From GCA-2731375 sp964344935 (GTDB lineage: Bacteria; Pseudomonadota; Alphaproteobacteria; GCA-2731375), in NCBI GenBank assembly GCA_964344935.1, contig CAYFPL010000001.1, forward strand, positions 1,534,207 to 1,598,206: a stretch of DNA of 64,000 nucleotides, written 5' to 3'. The first letter of the stretch is position 1, and each line of letters opens with the position of its first letter. Shown here piece after piece: positions 17,410-24,844 of this stretch. The position numbers and the translations under genes are program-made. The notes below the pieces were generated by a model. The model was not told the origin of the DNA. It worked only from the letters and a program-made list of their open reading frames with translations, and made no database searches.

Positions 17410-18335
17410 TCCACGGCGGGCCGGTCGACGATGACCGTCTGGAATTTCGTCAACGTCGCCTGATTGAGGAAGCCGAACCAGGCCTTGACGCTTGGGTGGG
17501 TGGCCCCGGCCTGGGTCATGACGAAATCGCCGGGCGCGAGACCGATCTCGTCGAGGAAATAGATGAAGGCTTCCATGGGGCCGTCCTGGTGCTCGCCCAG
17601 GACGCGGACGCCCAGCAATTGCCCGTTGGGTAGCCGCGCCCTTAGTTTCTCGTAAAGCCAGTCGGCATGATCGGCGCAATGAAGGGCGCCATAGAGGAGC
17701 AGGTGCCGGCGCCCTGGTTCGAAGTGCTGCCATAGATTGGTGGCGATGGAATGCTCCCGGCTGCCGCCCCCATTGGCTTGCCGTGCTGCCCGGGTCTGTT
17801 GCGTTTCCTCGATACCGTGGATGGCGAGGGCCGGGTTGGCCGCCTGCGCCGCCCGGATCAAGGGCGCGATATTGGCATTGAGCAAGCGGACATGTGGTTC
17901 GCCGCTATCGACTAAGGCCATGATGTCCTTCAGCCGCGCCGCCGTGGTTTCGAGAAACAGCAGCTCCATGTCCAGGTTAGGTATGATGCTTTCTGCTAGA
18001 AAGGCCCTTGTGTATTCGTCATGGTTCTCGCCCAGGCAGATCACCCGGGTTTCAGATCTACGCAGTGGGGGGAACCACTCGGCCAGGGGACGGACTTGCT
18101 GCTGCAGGTTCTCCCGGATTTCGCTTTGCTTGCTCGGACTCAAGGCGCGAAATCGATCGATCGCCCGTAATGCGGTCGGGTGGTAGACCGGATGTTGCAC
18201 ACGGTCCAGGTTCGGCGGCGGTATGTCGGTGTTGTCGCTGTCGTCCTGGTACCAGATGAACAGGCTAAGCAGACCCAGAACCAGCGCCGGCCAGCCCAGG
18301 ACCACCAAAATCAATCTGCCCAGGGCGGAATCCAT
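17406..18335 (-). CDS. Membrane-anchored ChaN/TIKI/EreA-like protein
   Basis: A 309-residue protein with one N-terminal transmembrane helix (about residues 8-29, LILVVLGWPALVLGLLSLFI) and a soluble domain. The soluble part carries a GExxH-like motif (VICLGENHDEYTRAF), a downstream Glu (ELLFLETTAARL) and a late His motif (LLLYGALHCADHADW), the pattern of the TIKI/ChaN/TraB and erythromycin-esterase-like superfamily, in which these residues bind metal or haem. It could be a peptidase, a haem-binding protein or neither. I infer the superfamily from motif spacing alone. It converges on the GST gene. Confidence 0.5.
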   Translation of the reverse strand: MDSALGRLILVVLGWPALVLGLLSLFIWYQDDSDNTDIPPPNLDRVQHPVYHPTALRAIDRFRALSPSKQSEIRENLQQQVRPLAEWFPPLRRSETRVICLGENHDEYTRAFLAESIIPNLDMELLFLETTAARLKDIMALVDSGEPHVRLLNANIAPLIRAAQAANPALAIHGIEETQQTRAARQANGGGSREHSIATNLWQHFEPGRRHLLLYGALHCADHADWLYEKLRARLPNGQLLGVRVLGEHQDGPMEAFIYFLDEIGLAPGDFVMTQAGATHPSVKAWFGFLNQATLTKFQTVIVDRPAVD

Positions 18336-18382
18336 CGGCCACTATCGATCAGCCCCGCGGTTGGTTCAATAGCGTGGGCAGA

Positions 18383-18832
18383 TTACGCCGCAACGGCCCG
18401 CACGGTAACCAGGCCCGACGCGCACAGGGTACGTTCACCATCCTGCTCGGCATAAACGTCGGCCCGAGCCAAGCCAGTACGCTTGCCCATGTGAATGGCT
18501 TCACCTAGGGCCACGAGACGTTCGCCCACTGCCGGTGCGGTATTATGCACTTCGAAACCTGTGGTCATGATGCCCCAGCCAGGAGGCAGCAGTGTGGCCG
18601 CGGCAGAGGCGCCGGCGAAATCAAGCAGGGCTGCGGAAACACCGGCCTGGATTGTGTTGCCATCGAATGTCAGATCCCGGCGCCAGGACAGGGCCAGTTC
18701 CGACCGGCCGCGCTGAAATCCCAGCACCTGGCCACCATACAAATCGAAGACCGGCATGCTTTCCAGAAATTGGCGCACCGCCCGGCCGTTGTGCGCCGTA
18801 CTGTTGGTTTCCACCTCGCTACTTTCGTCCAT
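18383..18832 (-). CDS. PaaI-like hotdog-fold thioesterase
   Basis: A 149-residue single hotdog-domain protein that probably hydrolyses acyl-CoA thioesters. The core motif is in NTIQAGVSAALLDFAGASAA, where the Asp of LLDFAG takes the catalytic position of the usual HGG-containing loop; EVHNTAPAVGERLVALGEAI and RTGLARADVYAEQDGERTLC follow the PaaI pattern. The usual HGG His is not obvious, so activity on the standard substrate is unproven. It is divergent from a TetR gene 75 bases away whose operator candidate lies in the shared region, so it may be a regulated target. Confidence 0.75.
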   Translation of the reverse strand: MDESSEVETNSTAHNGRAVRQFLESMPVFDLYGGQVLGFQRGRSELALSWRRDLTFDGNTIQAGVSAALLDFAGASAAATLLPPGWGIMTTGFEVHNTAPAVGERLVALGEAIHMGKRTGLARADVYAEQDGERTLCASGLVTVRAVAA

Positions 18833-18849
18833 TTTTCAGCGATCCCGCA

Positions 18850-18878
18850 TCGACAGATGAGTGTTTTTACAATACTAT
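18850..18878 (+). promoter_or_regulatory. Sigma-70-type promoter candidate for the TetR gene
   Basis: TCGACA at 18850-18855 (five of six to TTGACA) and TACTAT at 18873-18878 (four of six to TATAAT) are separated by exactly 17 bases. Transcription would begin near 18885, giving a leader of about 23 bases before the TetR ATG. Confidence 0.5.
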
Positions 18879-18893
18879 GACGACTGGTCTACA
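18878..18893 (+). promoter_or_regulatory. TetR operator candidate (LmrA/QdoR-box-like)
   Basis: The element TGACGACTGGTCTACA overlaps the end of the -10 box and the expected start site. Ten of twelve core bases match the complement of the TAGACCAGTCTA core known for Bacillus LmrA/QdoR (YxaF) regulators, and the adjacent TetR protein looks like the same subgroup. Position over +1 suits autorepression and possibly control of the divergent thioesterase gene. Confidence 0.45.
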
Positions 18894-18907
18894 TATAACA
18901 AGCAATC

Positions 18908-19498
18908 ATGGCGCCACCGAAAAGCAAACAGCGGCAATCCATGGTCTGGGCCGCCGCTAAACTGTTCCGCCGGCAGGGCTACAGCGCCACCGGCCTGCGG
19001 GAAATTCTGGCCGCCAGCAATGCGGCGCGCGGCTCCCTCTACCATCATTTCCCTGGCGGTAAGGAGGAGATCGGCGCCGCCGCGGTTTCAGCGGCAGGCG
19101 GCCTGGTGACGGAAACCTTCGCCGCCCTGGCGGCAGAGGCTGCGAACCCGGCGGATTTCCTCCGCCGCTACACAGATCTGCTGGTGCGCTGGCTCGAGGC
19201 CTCCCGCTTCCAGGACGGCTGCCCCATTACCACGACCTTGCTCGAAACCACGCCCGGTTCCGCCGCGATCTCCGAGGCCGGCAGGGCGGTATTCGCCGAT
19301 TGGCGCCGGGTGATGAAGGATCTGTTGGCCCGCCATGGCTGGCCCGCGGAAAGCATCGGCCCCACGGCGACGGCGATCATCGCCGGCCTGGAGGGCGCAT
19401 TGCTGCTGGCCCGGGTGGAAGGCAGCGCCCAGCCGATCCGCGAAACCACCGATGCGCTTTGCGTCCTGCTGCAAGGCGGCTTGCCACATCGCCGCTAA
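18908..19498 (+). CDS. TetR/AcrR family regulator, YxaF/LmrA-like
   Basis: A 196-residue repressor-type protein. The N-terminal HTH is clear (SMVWAAAKLFRRQGYSATGL then REILAASNAARGSLYHHFPG), and the following GKEEIGAAAVSAAG plus the ligand-domain segment SRFQDGCPITTTLLETTPGS resemble the LmrA/YxaF C-terminal domain. It is divergent from the PaaI thioesterase, with a promoter and operator candidate just upstream. A PaaG-like acyl-CoA isomerase gene follows after 95 bases on the same strand. Confidence 0.92.
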   Translation: MAPPKSKQRQSMVWAAAKLFRRQGYSATGLREILAASNAARGSLYHHFPGGKEEIGAAAVSAAGGLVTETFAALAAEAANPADFLRRYTDLLVRWLEASRFQDGCPITTTLLETTPGSAAISEAGRAVFADWRRVMKDLLARHGWPAESIGPTATAIIAGLEGALLLARVEGSAQPIRETTDALCVLLQGGLPHRR

Positions 19499-19593
19499 GC
19501 CCCTTATATGCCGGCAAGACCCTTCCAATGGATTGGGCGCCCGCGCCCATGAACAATCCACGCGAATTATGACTTGCCGAGAGGAGATACGGG

Positions 19594-20391
19594 ATGGCTG
19601 ATCTTGAAATGAGTGTTGAAGGCGGCATCGCTACCATGACCATGAACCGGCCCGAGGCGCGCAACGCCCTGTCAATGGACATGCGCAGCCAGATGGACGA
19701 ACTGTTCCATCAGGTTGAGTTCGACGATGCCGTGCGCTGCGTGGTGTTGCAGGGGGCCGGCGAACATTTCATGGCCGGCGGCGATGTGAAGAACATGCAT
19801 GAATACCTGAACAGCCATGACGCCACGGAAACCCAGTCCTATTTCCTGCATCGCATCCATGCCCTGCATACCATCATGTTCTCCATGCGCCGCATGCCCA
19901 AGCCCATCGTCGCCAAGGTACGCGGCGCCGCCGCCGGCGCCGGCGTCTCCCTTGCCGCCGCCTGTGACCTGGTGATCGCGGAAGAGAGCGCCTTTTTCAC
20001 CCTGGCCTATTGCCATATCGGCACCACCCCGGACGGTTCCTCCTCGTTCCATCTGCCCCGCGCCATCGGAATCAAACGGACCCTGGAGATGACATTGTTG
20101 GGCGATCGCTACACCGCCCAGCAGATGGCGGATATGGGCCTGGTCAATTTCGTTGTGGCGGATGCGGATCTGGACGAAGAATGCGACAAGCTGGCCACCC
20201 GGCTGGCCAATGGCCCCACGCACGTCTATGGCCAGGGCAAACGCCTAATGTATCGTTCCCTGGAAAACGAATTCGAAAGCCAGTTGCAGCTGGAGGCCGA
20301 GTGCTTCGCCGATTGCGCCAAGCGCAACGACTACCGCGAGGGCGTCGCCGCCTTCGTCGAAAAGCGCAAGGCCAATTTCACCGGCACCTAA
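19594..20391 (+). CDS. Enoyl-CoA hydratase/isomerase family protein, PaaG-like isomerase
   Basis: A 265-residue crotonase-fold enzyme with the CoA/oxyanion motifs EHFMAGGDVKNM and AAAGAGVSLAAACD. Neither of the two glutamates that catalyse hydration in classical enoyl-CoA hydratase is present: the first is Ser (GVSLAAA) and the second region reads LAYCHIG. An Asp is present in TTPDGSSSF, as in PaaG-type isomerases, so double-bond or epoxide isomerisation is more likely than hydration. A strong GAGAGGAGA ribosome site precedes the ATG. It converges on the end of the ten-gene minus-strand operon. Confidence 0.88.
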   Translation: MADLEMSVEGGIATMTMNRPEARNALSMDMRSQMDELFHQVEFDDAVRCVVLQGAGEHFMAGGDVKNMHEYLNSHDATETQSYFLHRIHALHTIMFSMRRMPKPIVAKVRGAAAGAGVSLAAACDLVIAEESAFFTLAYCHIGTTPDGSSSFHLPRAIGIKRTLEMTLLGDRYTAQQMADMGLVNFVVADADLDEECDKLATRLANGPTHVYGQGKRLMYRSLENEFESQLQLEAECFADCAKRNDYREGVAAFVEKRKANFTGT

Positions 20392-20398
20392 AGCCGCC

Positions 20399-21169
20399 TC
20401 AACTGCAGTTGGTGCGGCCGCCGTCCACTAGCAGGGATGTGCCGGTGACGTAGCCGGCGGCATCGGAGGCTAGAAACAGGATGGCGTGTCCCACTTCCAT
20501 CGGGTCGCCCAGGCGGCCCAGAGGGGTCTCCGCCTCCACCTGGCGTTTTTGTTCCTGGGTGTAGGCATCCGCCAATGAGGTCTCGAACAGGCCGGGCAGG
20601 ATGGTGTTGACCCGGATGCCGTATTGCCCGAATTCCTGGGCGAAAGAGCGCGTCATGCTGTCCAGGGAATTCTTGAAGGTGGCATAGAGGCCCAGCATTT
20701 TCGAGGGACGGCGGGCGGCGGTGGAGGAGACGTTGATGATGCTGCCCCGGCCCTGGGGCTTCATCAACTGCGCCGCGCCGACGGACATGAACCAATAGCC
20801 GCCCATATTGGTCTCCAGCGCCTTCAGGAACAGCCCCCGGTCGGTGTCCTCGATTGTGCGCCAGGGGCTGAGGACGGCGTTATTGACCAGGATGTCCAGG
20901 CGGCCGTGATCCTTACCAATGCGATCAAAGACGGCGTCGATCTGATCCTGGTGGCCGATGTTGCAGGCCAGGGCCGATGCCTGGTAGCCGGCATCGCGCA
21001 TTTCGCCCGCCACCGCCTCGCAGGCATCCTGTTTGCGGGAGGAGATGATGACATGGGCGCCGTGTTGCGCCAGGGCCAATGCGGTCGCTTGGCCCAGGCC
21101 CTGGGAGGAGCCGGTGACCAGGGCCACGCGGCCGGAAAGATCGAAGGGCGATGCGGCGTCCGCCATCAT
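20399..21169 (-). CDS. SDR family oxidoreductase
   Basis: NAD(P)-dependent classical short-chain dehydrogenase of 256 residues. It has the TGxxxGxG cofactor motif (TGSSQGLGQA, about residues 20-29), NNA at 96-98, catalytic Ser148 or 149 (NVSSTA) and Tyr162-x3-Lys166 (YATFK), ending DGGRTNCS. An Arg just after the second strand (SSRKQD) favours NADP(H). It is the last gene of the ten-gene operon and overlaps the VOC gene stop by four bases. In the Atu terpene pathway SDR proteins (AtuB, AtuG) oxidise alcohols or hydroxyacyl-CoAs, so a similar role is plausible. Confidence 0.9.
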   Translation of the reverse strand: MMADAASPFDLSGRVALVTGSSQGLGQATALALAQHGAHVIISSRKQDACEAVAGEMRDAGYQASALACNIGHQDQIDAVFDRIGKDHGRLDILVNNAVLSPWRTIEDTDRGLFLKALETNMGGYWFMSVGAAQLMKPQGRGSIINVSSTAARRPSKMLGLYATFKNSLDSMTRSFAQEFGQYGIRVNTILPGLFETSLADAYTQEQKRQVEAETPLGRLGDPMEVGHAILFLASDAAGYVTGTSLLVDGGRTNCS

Positions 21170-21588
21170 GCGCGCTTGACGGATTCCACCATGACGCCGT
21201 TGGCGTCTTTGGGGTGGACCAGCCAGCGGGCCGAGGCGCCGGGCTCGGTGGGCTCCCGCATGAGCACGGTCATGCCCCTTGCCTCCAACTCCTTGCCGCT
21301 GCCTTCCACATCGTCCACTTCCAGACAGACGTGGTAGAAGCCTTCACCCACAGTGGCCAGGCGCTTGGACAAGGCGTTGGACATATCGGATTTGTCCAAC
21401 GGTTCCATAATCTCAATCACCATCTCGTCCCAGGTGCCGCCGACCGAGACGAAAACGCTGCGAATTCCCTCCACTTCGATGCGCCGGTCGTCGAATTTCT
21501 GCAGCCCGAAAGATTCCGTCCACAGTTCCGTGGCCGCGTCAGCGTCATGCACCAGCACGCCGAAATGGCTGATTTTCTTGGTGATCAT
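21166..21588 (-). CDS. VOC (glyoxalase/epimerase-fold) family protein
   Basis: A 140-residue vicinal-oxygen-chelate protein with two beta-alpha-beta-beta-beta units. ISHFGVLVHDADAATELWTE and GFYHVCLEVDDVEGSGKELE are the paired strands with candidate metal ligands His (SHFGV and YHVCLEVDD) and Glu. The general look is that of methylmalonyl-CoA epimerase-like proteins, including WLVHPKDANGVMVESV at the C-terminus. Its place between an SDR and a TIGR03084 gene in a carboxylase operon suggests epimerisation or isomerisation of a carboxylated acyl-CoA, but this is inference. Confidence 0.82.
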   Translation of the reverse strand: MITKKISHFGVLVHDADAATELWTESFGLQKFDDRRIEVEGIRSVFVSVGGTWDEMVIEIMEPLDKSDMSNALSKRLATVGEGFYHVCLEVDDVEGSGKELEARGMTVLMREPTEPGASARWLVHPKDANGVMVESVKRA

Positions 21589-21600
21589 CGCACTAATCTC

Positions 21601-22407
21601 CTAGGTCTGGATGCGCCGCGCGCCCACGGGGGGCGGGGTGCGGGGCGGGCCGGCGAAACACTGCGCCACCGCCATCCATTTGTTCGCCGTCTCGCCCACT
21701 ACCTTCAAATTCGTGTCGCCGATATTGCGGCACTGGGTCACCACCTGGCCAAACTCCGTGGCCGCACCTTCGATGTAGTTGTCGTCAGAGGGCTGGTTAA
21801 ACTCCCAGATCTCCCCCGACGGCGCCGTCAGCTTCAGGTATGGCTTGTCTTCCGGCACCTCTTCGCCTCGGTTGATAAAGGTCCAGCCGAAGGTGTTGTT
21901 GCCGATCACGGCGATATTCTTGATGTGGTCTTTGTCCTGGCGCACCGTGCCGAGCAAGTCATAGATGGCCTGGGCATGGGACCAGGTTTCCATCAGCCGC
22001 GCGGTGATGGAGGACAGCACGCTCATGTCCGGGCCCGCCCATTTCAGGCGCTTTTTCGGATCGATACCGTCATAGGCGGCGATCATCTTGGTGTAGTAAT
22101 CGTGCCAAGCCTCCAGCAGTGCCCGGCCCTTCAGTCCCTCCAGCTTGACGTCGGTATGGGCCACCATATCCACGCCGTTTTCGCCGGCCTCGCGCATCTC
22201 CGCCAGCAGGGCCAGGATTGCATCCTCGTCGTCGATAGAAATATGGGCCGCATAGTTGAAGAAATGCAGATGCTGCAGAATGGTGTTGATGGTCCATTCC
22301 TTGAACAGGGTCTTTCTCTCGAAATCCTCGTCCGCCAGGGGTTTCAACAGTTCGTAAAGGGCGTCGCTTTCGGTCTGAAAATCGACGGCTTGCTGCAATA
22401 TGGCCAT
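21601..22407 (-). CDS. TIGR03084-type DinB/MDMPI-fold protein
   Basis: A 268-residue protein of the TIGR03084 group within the DinB-like (mycothiol-dependent isomerase-like) four-helix superfamily. Candidate metal ligands are the His residues in NTILQHLHFFNYAAH and the later METWSHAQAIYDLLG. FGWTFINRGEEVPEDKPYLK and SGEIWEFNQPSDDNYIEGAA are typical of the group's C-terminal domain. No function is established. In this operon it lies 9 bases after the first flavoprotein gene and 12 before the VOC gene, so it likely acts on the same CoA or thiol intermediate. Confidence 0.8.
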   Translation of the reverse strand: MAILQQAVDFQTESDALYELLKPLADEDFERKTLFKEWTINTILQHLHFFNYAAHISIDDEDAILALLAEMREAGENGVDMVAHTDVKLEGLKGRALLEAWHDYYTKMIAAYDGIDPKKRLKWAGPDMSVLSSITARLMETWSHAQAIYDLLGTVRQDKDHIKNIAVIGNNTFGWTFINRGEEVPEDKPYLKLTAPSGEIWEFNQPSDDNYIEGAATEFGQVVTQCRNIGDTNLKVVGETANKWMAVAQCFAGPPRTPPPVGARRIQT

Positions 22408-22416
22408 ATCTCCTCC

Positions 22417-23559
22417 CTACGCCCCGACGGCCTTGGCCAGCCGTTCATAGGCCTCGATAAAATCCTGCTTGAAATCAAATACCACACTGCGGGCCGATTG
22501 CGCCGCATTCATCAGGCCCACGCCTTGGCCCACGTAATAAGTGGCCAGTTCCTGGGCGCCTTTGTGCCCGGCCTGGGACAGCTTATCCACCTTCATCAGG
22601 GCCGGGTGCGCCACCACCCGCTGCAATGGCAGCGGCAATGGATCGGGCGCATCCGGGCGCTGCCAGGCGTCGGTCCAGGGCGAACGCAATTGCCGGGTAT
22701 ATTTGCCGGTACGGCTGCGCGAACGCACGGTATCGGAGGAGGAGGCCGCCAGCATCTTGTCCTTGACCACCGGGTTGGTCTCCGCCTCCGCCGTGGTCAG
22801 CCAGACCGAACCTGTCCAGGCCCCAGCGGCACCCATAGCCATGGCCCCGGCCATCTGCCGGCCCGTAACGATGCCGCCCGCCGCAAGAATGGGAATGTCG
22901 CCCACACCCTTGATGGCGTCATAGATCTCCGGCACCAGCACCATGGTAGAAACCGAGCCGCAATGACCGCCGGCCTCGCCGCCCGCCACCACCAGGATAT
23001 CGACGCCTGCCTGGACCTGGTTGATGGCATGGGATTTGGCCCCGACAAGAGCGGCGACGGCGACACCGTTCTCCTTGCCGCGGGCCAGCATTTCGAACGG
23101 CGGCACGCCCAGGGCATTGGCGATCAGCTTGATGGGGTGGGCAAAGCAGACATCCAGGTGCCCCTTGGCGCCCTCGATGCCAAGGTTGGTAGCAAAATCC
23201 ATGGCATCCAGACGGGCGTTGTCGTCCACGTCATCATATGGCACGCCGTGGGCTTCCAGGATGGAATTGACGAAATCGATGTGCTCCTTGGGCAGCATGG
23301 CAAGGAGTTCCTGTGGAGACTTCTCCTCGCCCTTGCCCTCGTACTTGTTGGGCAGGATCAGGTCGACCCCATAGGGCATGCCGCCGATATGTTCGTCGAT
23401 CCAGTTCAGTTCCACCTCGAGCTGTTCCGGTGTGATGGTGGCGGCGCCGAAGACGCCGAAGCCGCCGGCCTTGGAAACTTCCACCACCACGTCCCGGCAA
23501 TGGCTGAAGGCCAGAAGGGGAAACTCGATCCCCAGCATCTCGCAAATCCGGCTATCCAC
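22417..23559 (-). CDS. Nitronate-monooxygenase-type flavoprotein, paralogue 1
   Basis: A 380-residue FMN-binding TIM-barrel protein of the NMO/2-nitropropane dioxygenase family. It carries the conserved GGEAGGHCGSVSTMVLVPEI loop, DIPILAAGGIVTGRQMAGAM phosphate-binding segment and AHPIKLIANALGVPP. Most members are not nitronate oxidases; some, such as IpdC in steroid ring degradation, act on acyl-CoA. The C-terminal third (SSSDTVRSRSRTGKYTRQLR) is an extended variant. It is a close tandem duplicate of the next gene. The context among carboxylase genes favours an enoyl- or acyl-CoA substrate. Confidence 0.85.
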   Translation of the reverse strand: MDSRICEMLGIEFPLLAFSHCRDVVVEVSKAGGFGVFGAATITPEQLEVELNWIDEHIGGMPYGVDLILPNKYEGKGEEKSPQELLAMLPKEHIDFVNSILEAHGVPYDDVDDNARLDAMDFATNLGIEGAKGHLDVCFAHPIKLIANALGVPPFEMLARGKENGVAVAALVGAKSHAINQVQAGVDILVVAGGEAGGHCGSVSTMVLVPEIYDAIKGVGDIPILAAGGIVTGRQMAGAMAMGAAGAWTGSVWLTTAEAETNPVVKDKMLAASSSDTVRSRSRTGKYTRQLRSPWTDAWQRPDAPDPLPLPLQRVVAHPALMKVDKLSQAGHKGAQELATYYVGQGVGLMNAAQSARSVVFDFKQDFIEAYERLAKAVGA

Positions 23560-23584
23560 TGCACTGCCTCCCGCTTACATTTTT

Positions 23585-23664
23585 GTCATTCCCGCGAAAG
23601 CGGGAATCCAGGGCCTCTAGACTCCCGCGAAGCCTGTCCTCGCGAAGGCGGGGGCGGGAGTGAC
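23585..23664. repeat. REP/BIME-like palindromic element
   Basis: An 80-base element between the two flavoprotein genes. It opens with GTCATTCCCGC and closes with GCGGGAGTGAC, nearly its reverse complement, and contains an internal hairpin TTCCCGC-GAAA-GCGGGAA. A second inverted arm (ACTCCCGC) lies inside. This is the layout of the GTCATTCCCGC-type intergenic repeats spread through many alphaproteobacterial genomes. As the only gap above 25 bases inside the operon it could modulate mRNA stability. Confidence 0.75.
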
Positions 23665-23678
23665 GAGAACATTCCAAT

Positions 23679-24821
23679 TCAGACTCCCACCGCCTTTGCC
23701 AGGCGCTCATAGGCGTCGAGGAAATCCTGCTTGAAATCATAGACCACGTTGCGGGCCGACTGTGTGGCGTTCATCATGCCGACGCCCTGGCCGACCCAGT
23801 AGGTGGCCAGGTCCTGGGCGCCTTTGTGGCCGCCTTCCGAAAGCTTGTGCACCTTGTCCAGGGCCGGTTCCGAAATCATGCCCTGCAACGGCATGGCCAG
23901 GGGTTCCGGGGCTTCCGGCTGCTCCCAGGCATCAGTCCAAGGGGAGCGCAGCTGCCGGGAATGCTTGCCGGTGCGGCTGCGGGAACGCACGGTGTCGGAA
24001 GAAGAGGCCGCCAGCATTTTTTCTTTCACCACCGGTGCCGTCTCCGCCTCCGCCGTGGTCAGCCAGACCGAACCGCACCAGACGCCGGAGGCGCCCATGG
24101 CCATGGCGGCGGCCATCTGCCGGCCCGTGACGATGCCGCCCGCGGCCAGAATGGGGATGTCGCCCACCTCCTGGATGGCCTCGTAAATTTCCGGTACCAG
24201 CACCATGGTGGAGACGGAACCGCAATGGCCGCCGGCCTCGCCGCCTGCGGCCACCAAGATATCGACGCCCGCCTGGACCTGATTGATGGCGTGCGACTTC
24301 GCCCCCACCAGGGCCGCCACCTTGACGTCGTTGGCGCGGCCCCGTTCCAGCATCTCCATAGGCGGCACACCCAGGGCATTGGCGATCAGTTTGATGGGGT
24401 GAGAGAAGGCCACGTCCATATGGGCCACGGCGCCGTCCACGGTGAGATTATGGGAGCGGCGGATGCGCTGGGCAAGGAACTGTTGCTCCGGTTCCCCTGG
24501 GTCGATGCCATGGTCGCGCAAAACATCATTGGCGAATTTCTTGTGTTCCTCCGGCAGCATGGCCAGCATCTCGTCCGGCGTTGGGCTTTCCCCTTTGCCG
24601 ACGAACTTGTTCGGCACGATTAGGTCCACGCCATAGGGCATGCCGTCGATGTGGTCGTCGATCCAGTTCAATTCGATCTCCAGCTCTTCCGGCGACAGCC
24701 CGGCCGCGCCCAGGACGCCGAAACCGCCGGCCTTACTGACCTCCGCCACCACGTCACGGCAATGAGTGAAGGCGAGCAGGGGAAACTCAATCCCCAGCAT
24801 CTCGCAAATCCGGCTGTCCAT
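23679..24821 (-). CDS. Nitronate-monooxygenase-type flavoprotein, paralogue 2
   Basis: Tandem paralogue of the preceding gene, also 380 residues, starting with the same MDSRICEMLGIEFPLLAF and sharing GGEAGGHCGSVSTMVLVPEI, DIPILAAGGIVTGRQM and SSSDTVRSRSRTGK. The two diverge mostly at about residues 70-145, where this copy reads PNKFVGKGESPTPDEMLAML and DPGEPEQQFLAQRIRRSHNL. That segment lies near the barrel mouth and may set substrate choice. The gene begins 23 bases after the carboxylase alpha subunit stop, so it is in the same operon. Confidence 0.85.
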   Translation of the reverse strand: MDSRICEMLGIEFPLLAFTHCRDVVAEVSKAGGFGVLGAAGLSPEELEIELNWIDDHIDGMPYGVDLIVPNKFVGKGESPTPDEMLAMLPEEHKKFANDVLRDHGIDPGEPEQQFLAQRIRRSHNLTVDGAVAHMDVAFSHPIKLIANALGVPPMEMLERGRANDVKVAALVGAKSHAINQVQAGVDILVAAGGEAGGHCGSVSTMVLVPEIYEAIQEVGDIPILAAGGIVTGRQMAAAMAMGASGVWCGSVWLTTAEAETAPVVKEKMLAASSSDTVRSRSRTGKHSRQLRSPWTDAWEQPEAPEPLAMPLQGMISEPALDKVHKLSEGGHKGAQDLATYWVGQGVGMMNATQSARNVVYDFKQDFLDAYERLAKAVGV

Positions 24822-24844
24822 GACCTATCCTCCCACTCGGGCGT

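Noticed and set aside
21151..23712. An uninterrupted plus-strand reading frame of about 850 codons
   Set aside because: It lies antisense to the VOC, TIGR03084 and first flavoprotein genes, whose products have clear domain matches. Its own product is His- and Gln-rich without any recognisable domain, as expected for an antisense frame in GC-rich DNA.
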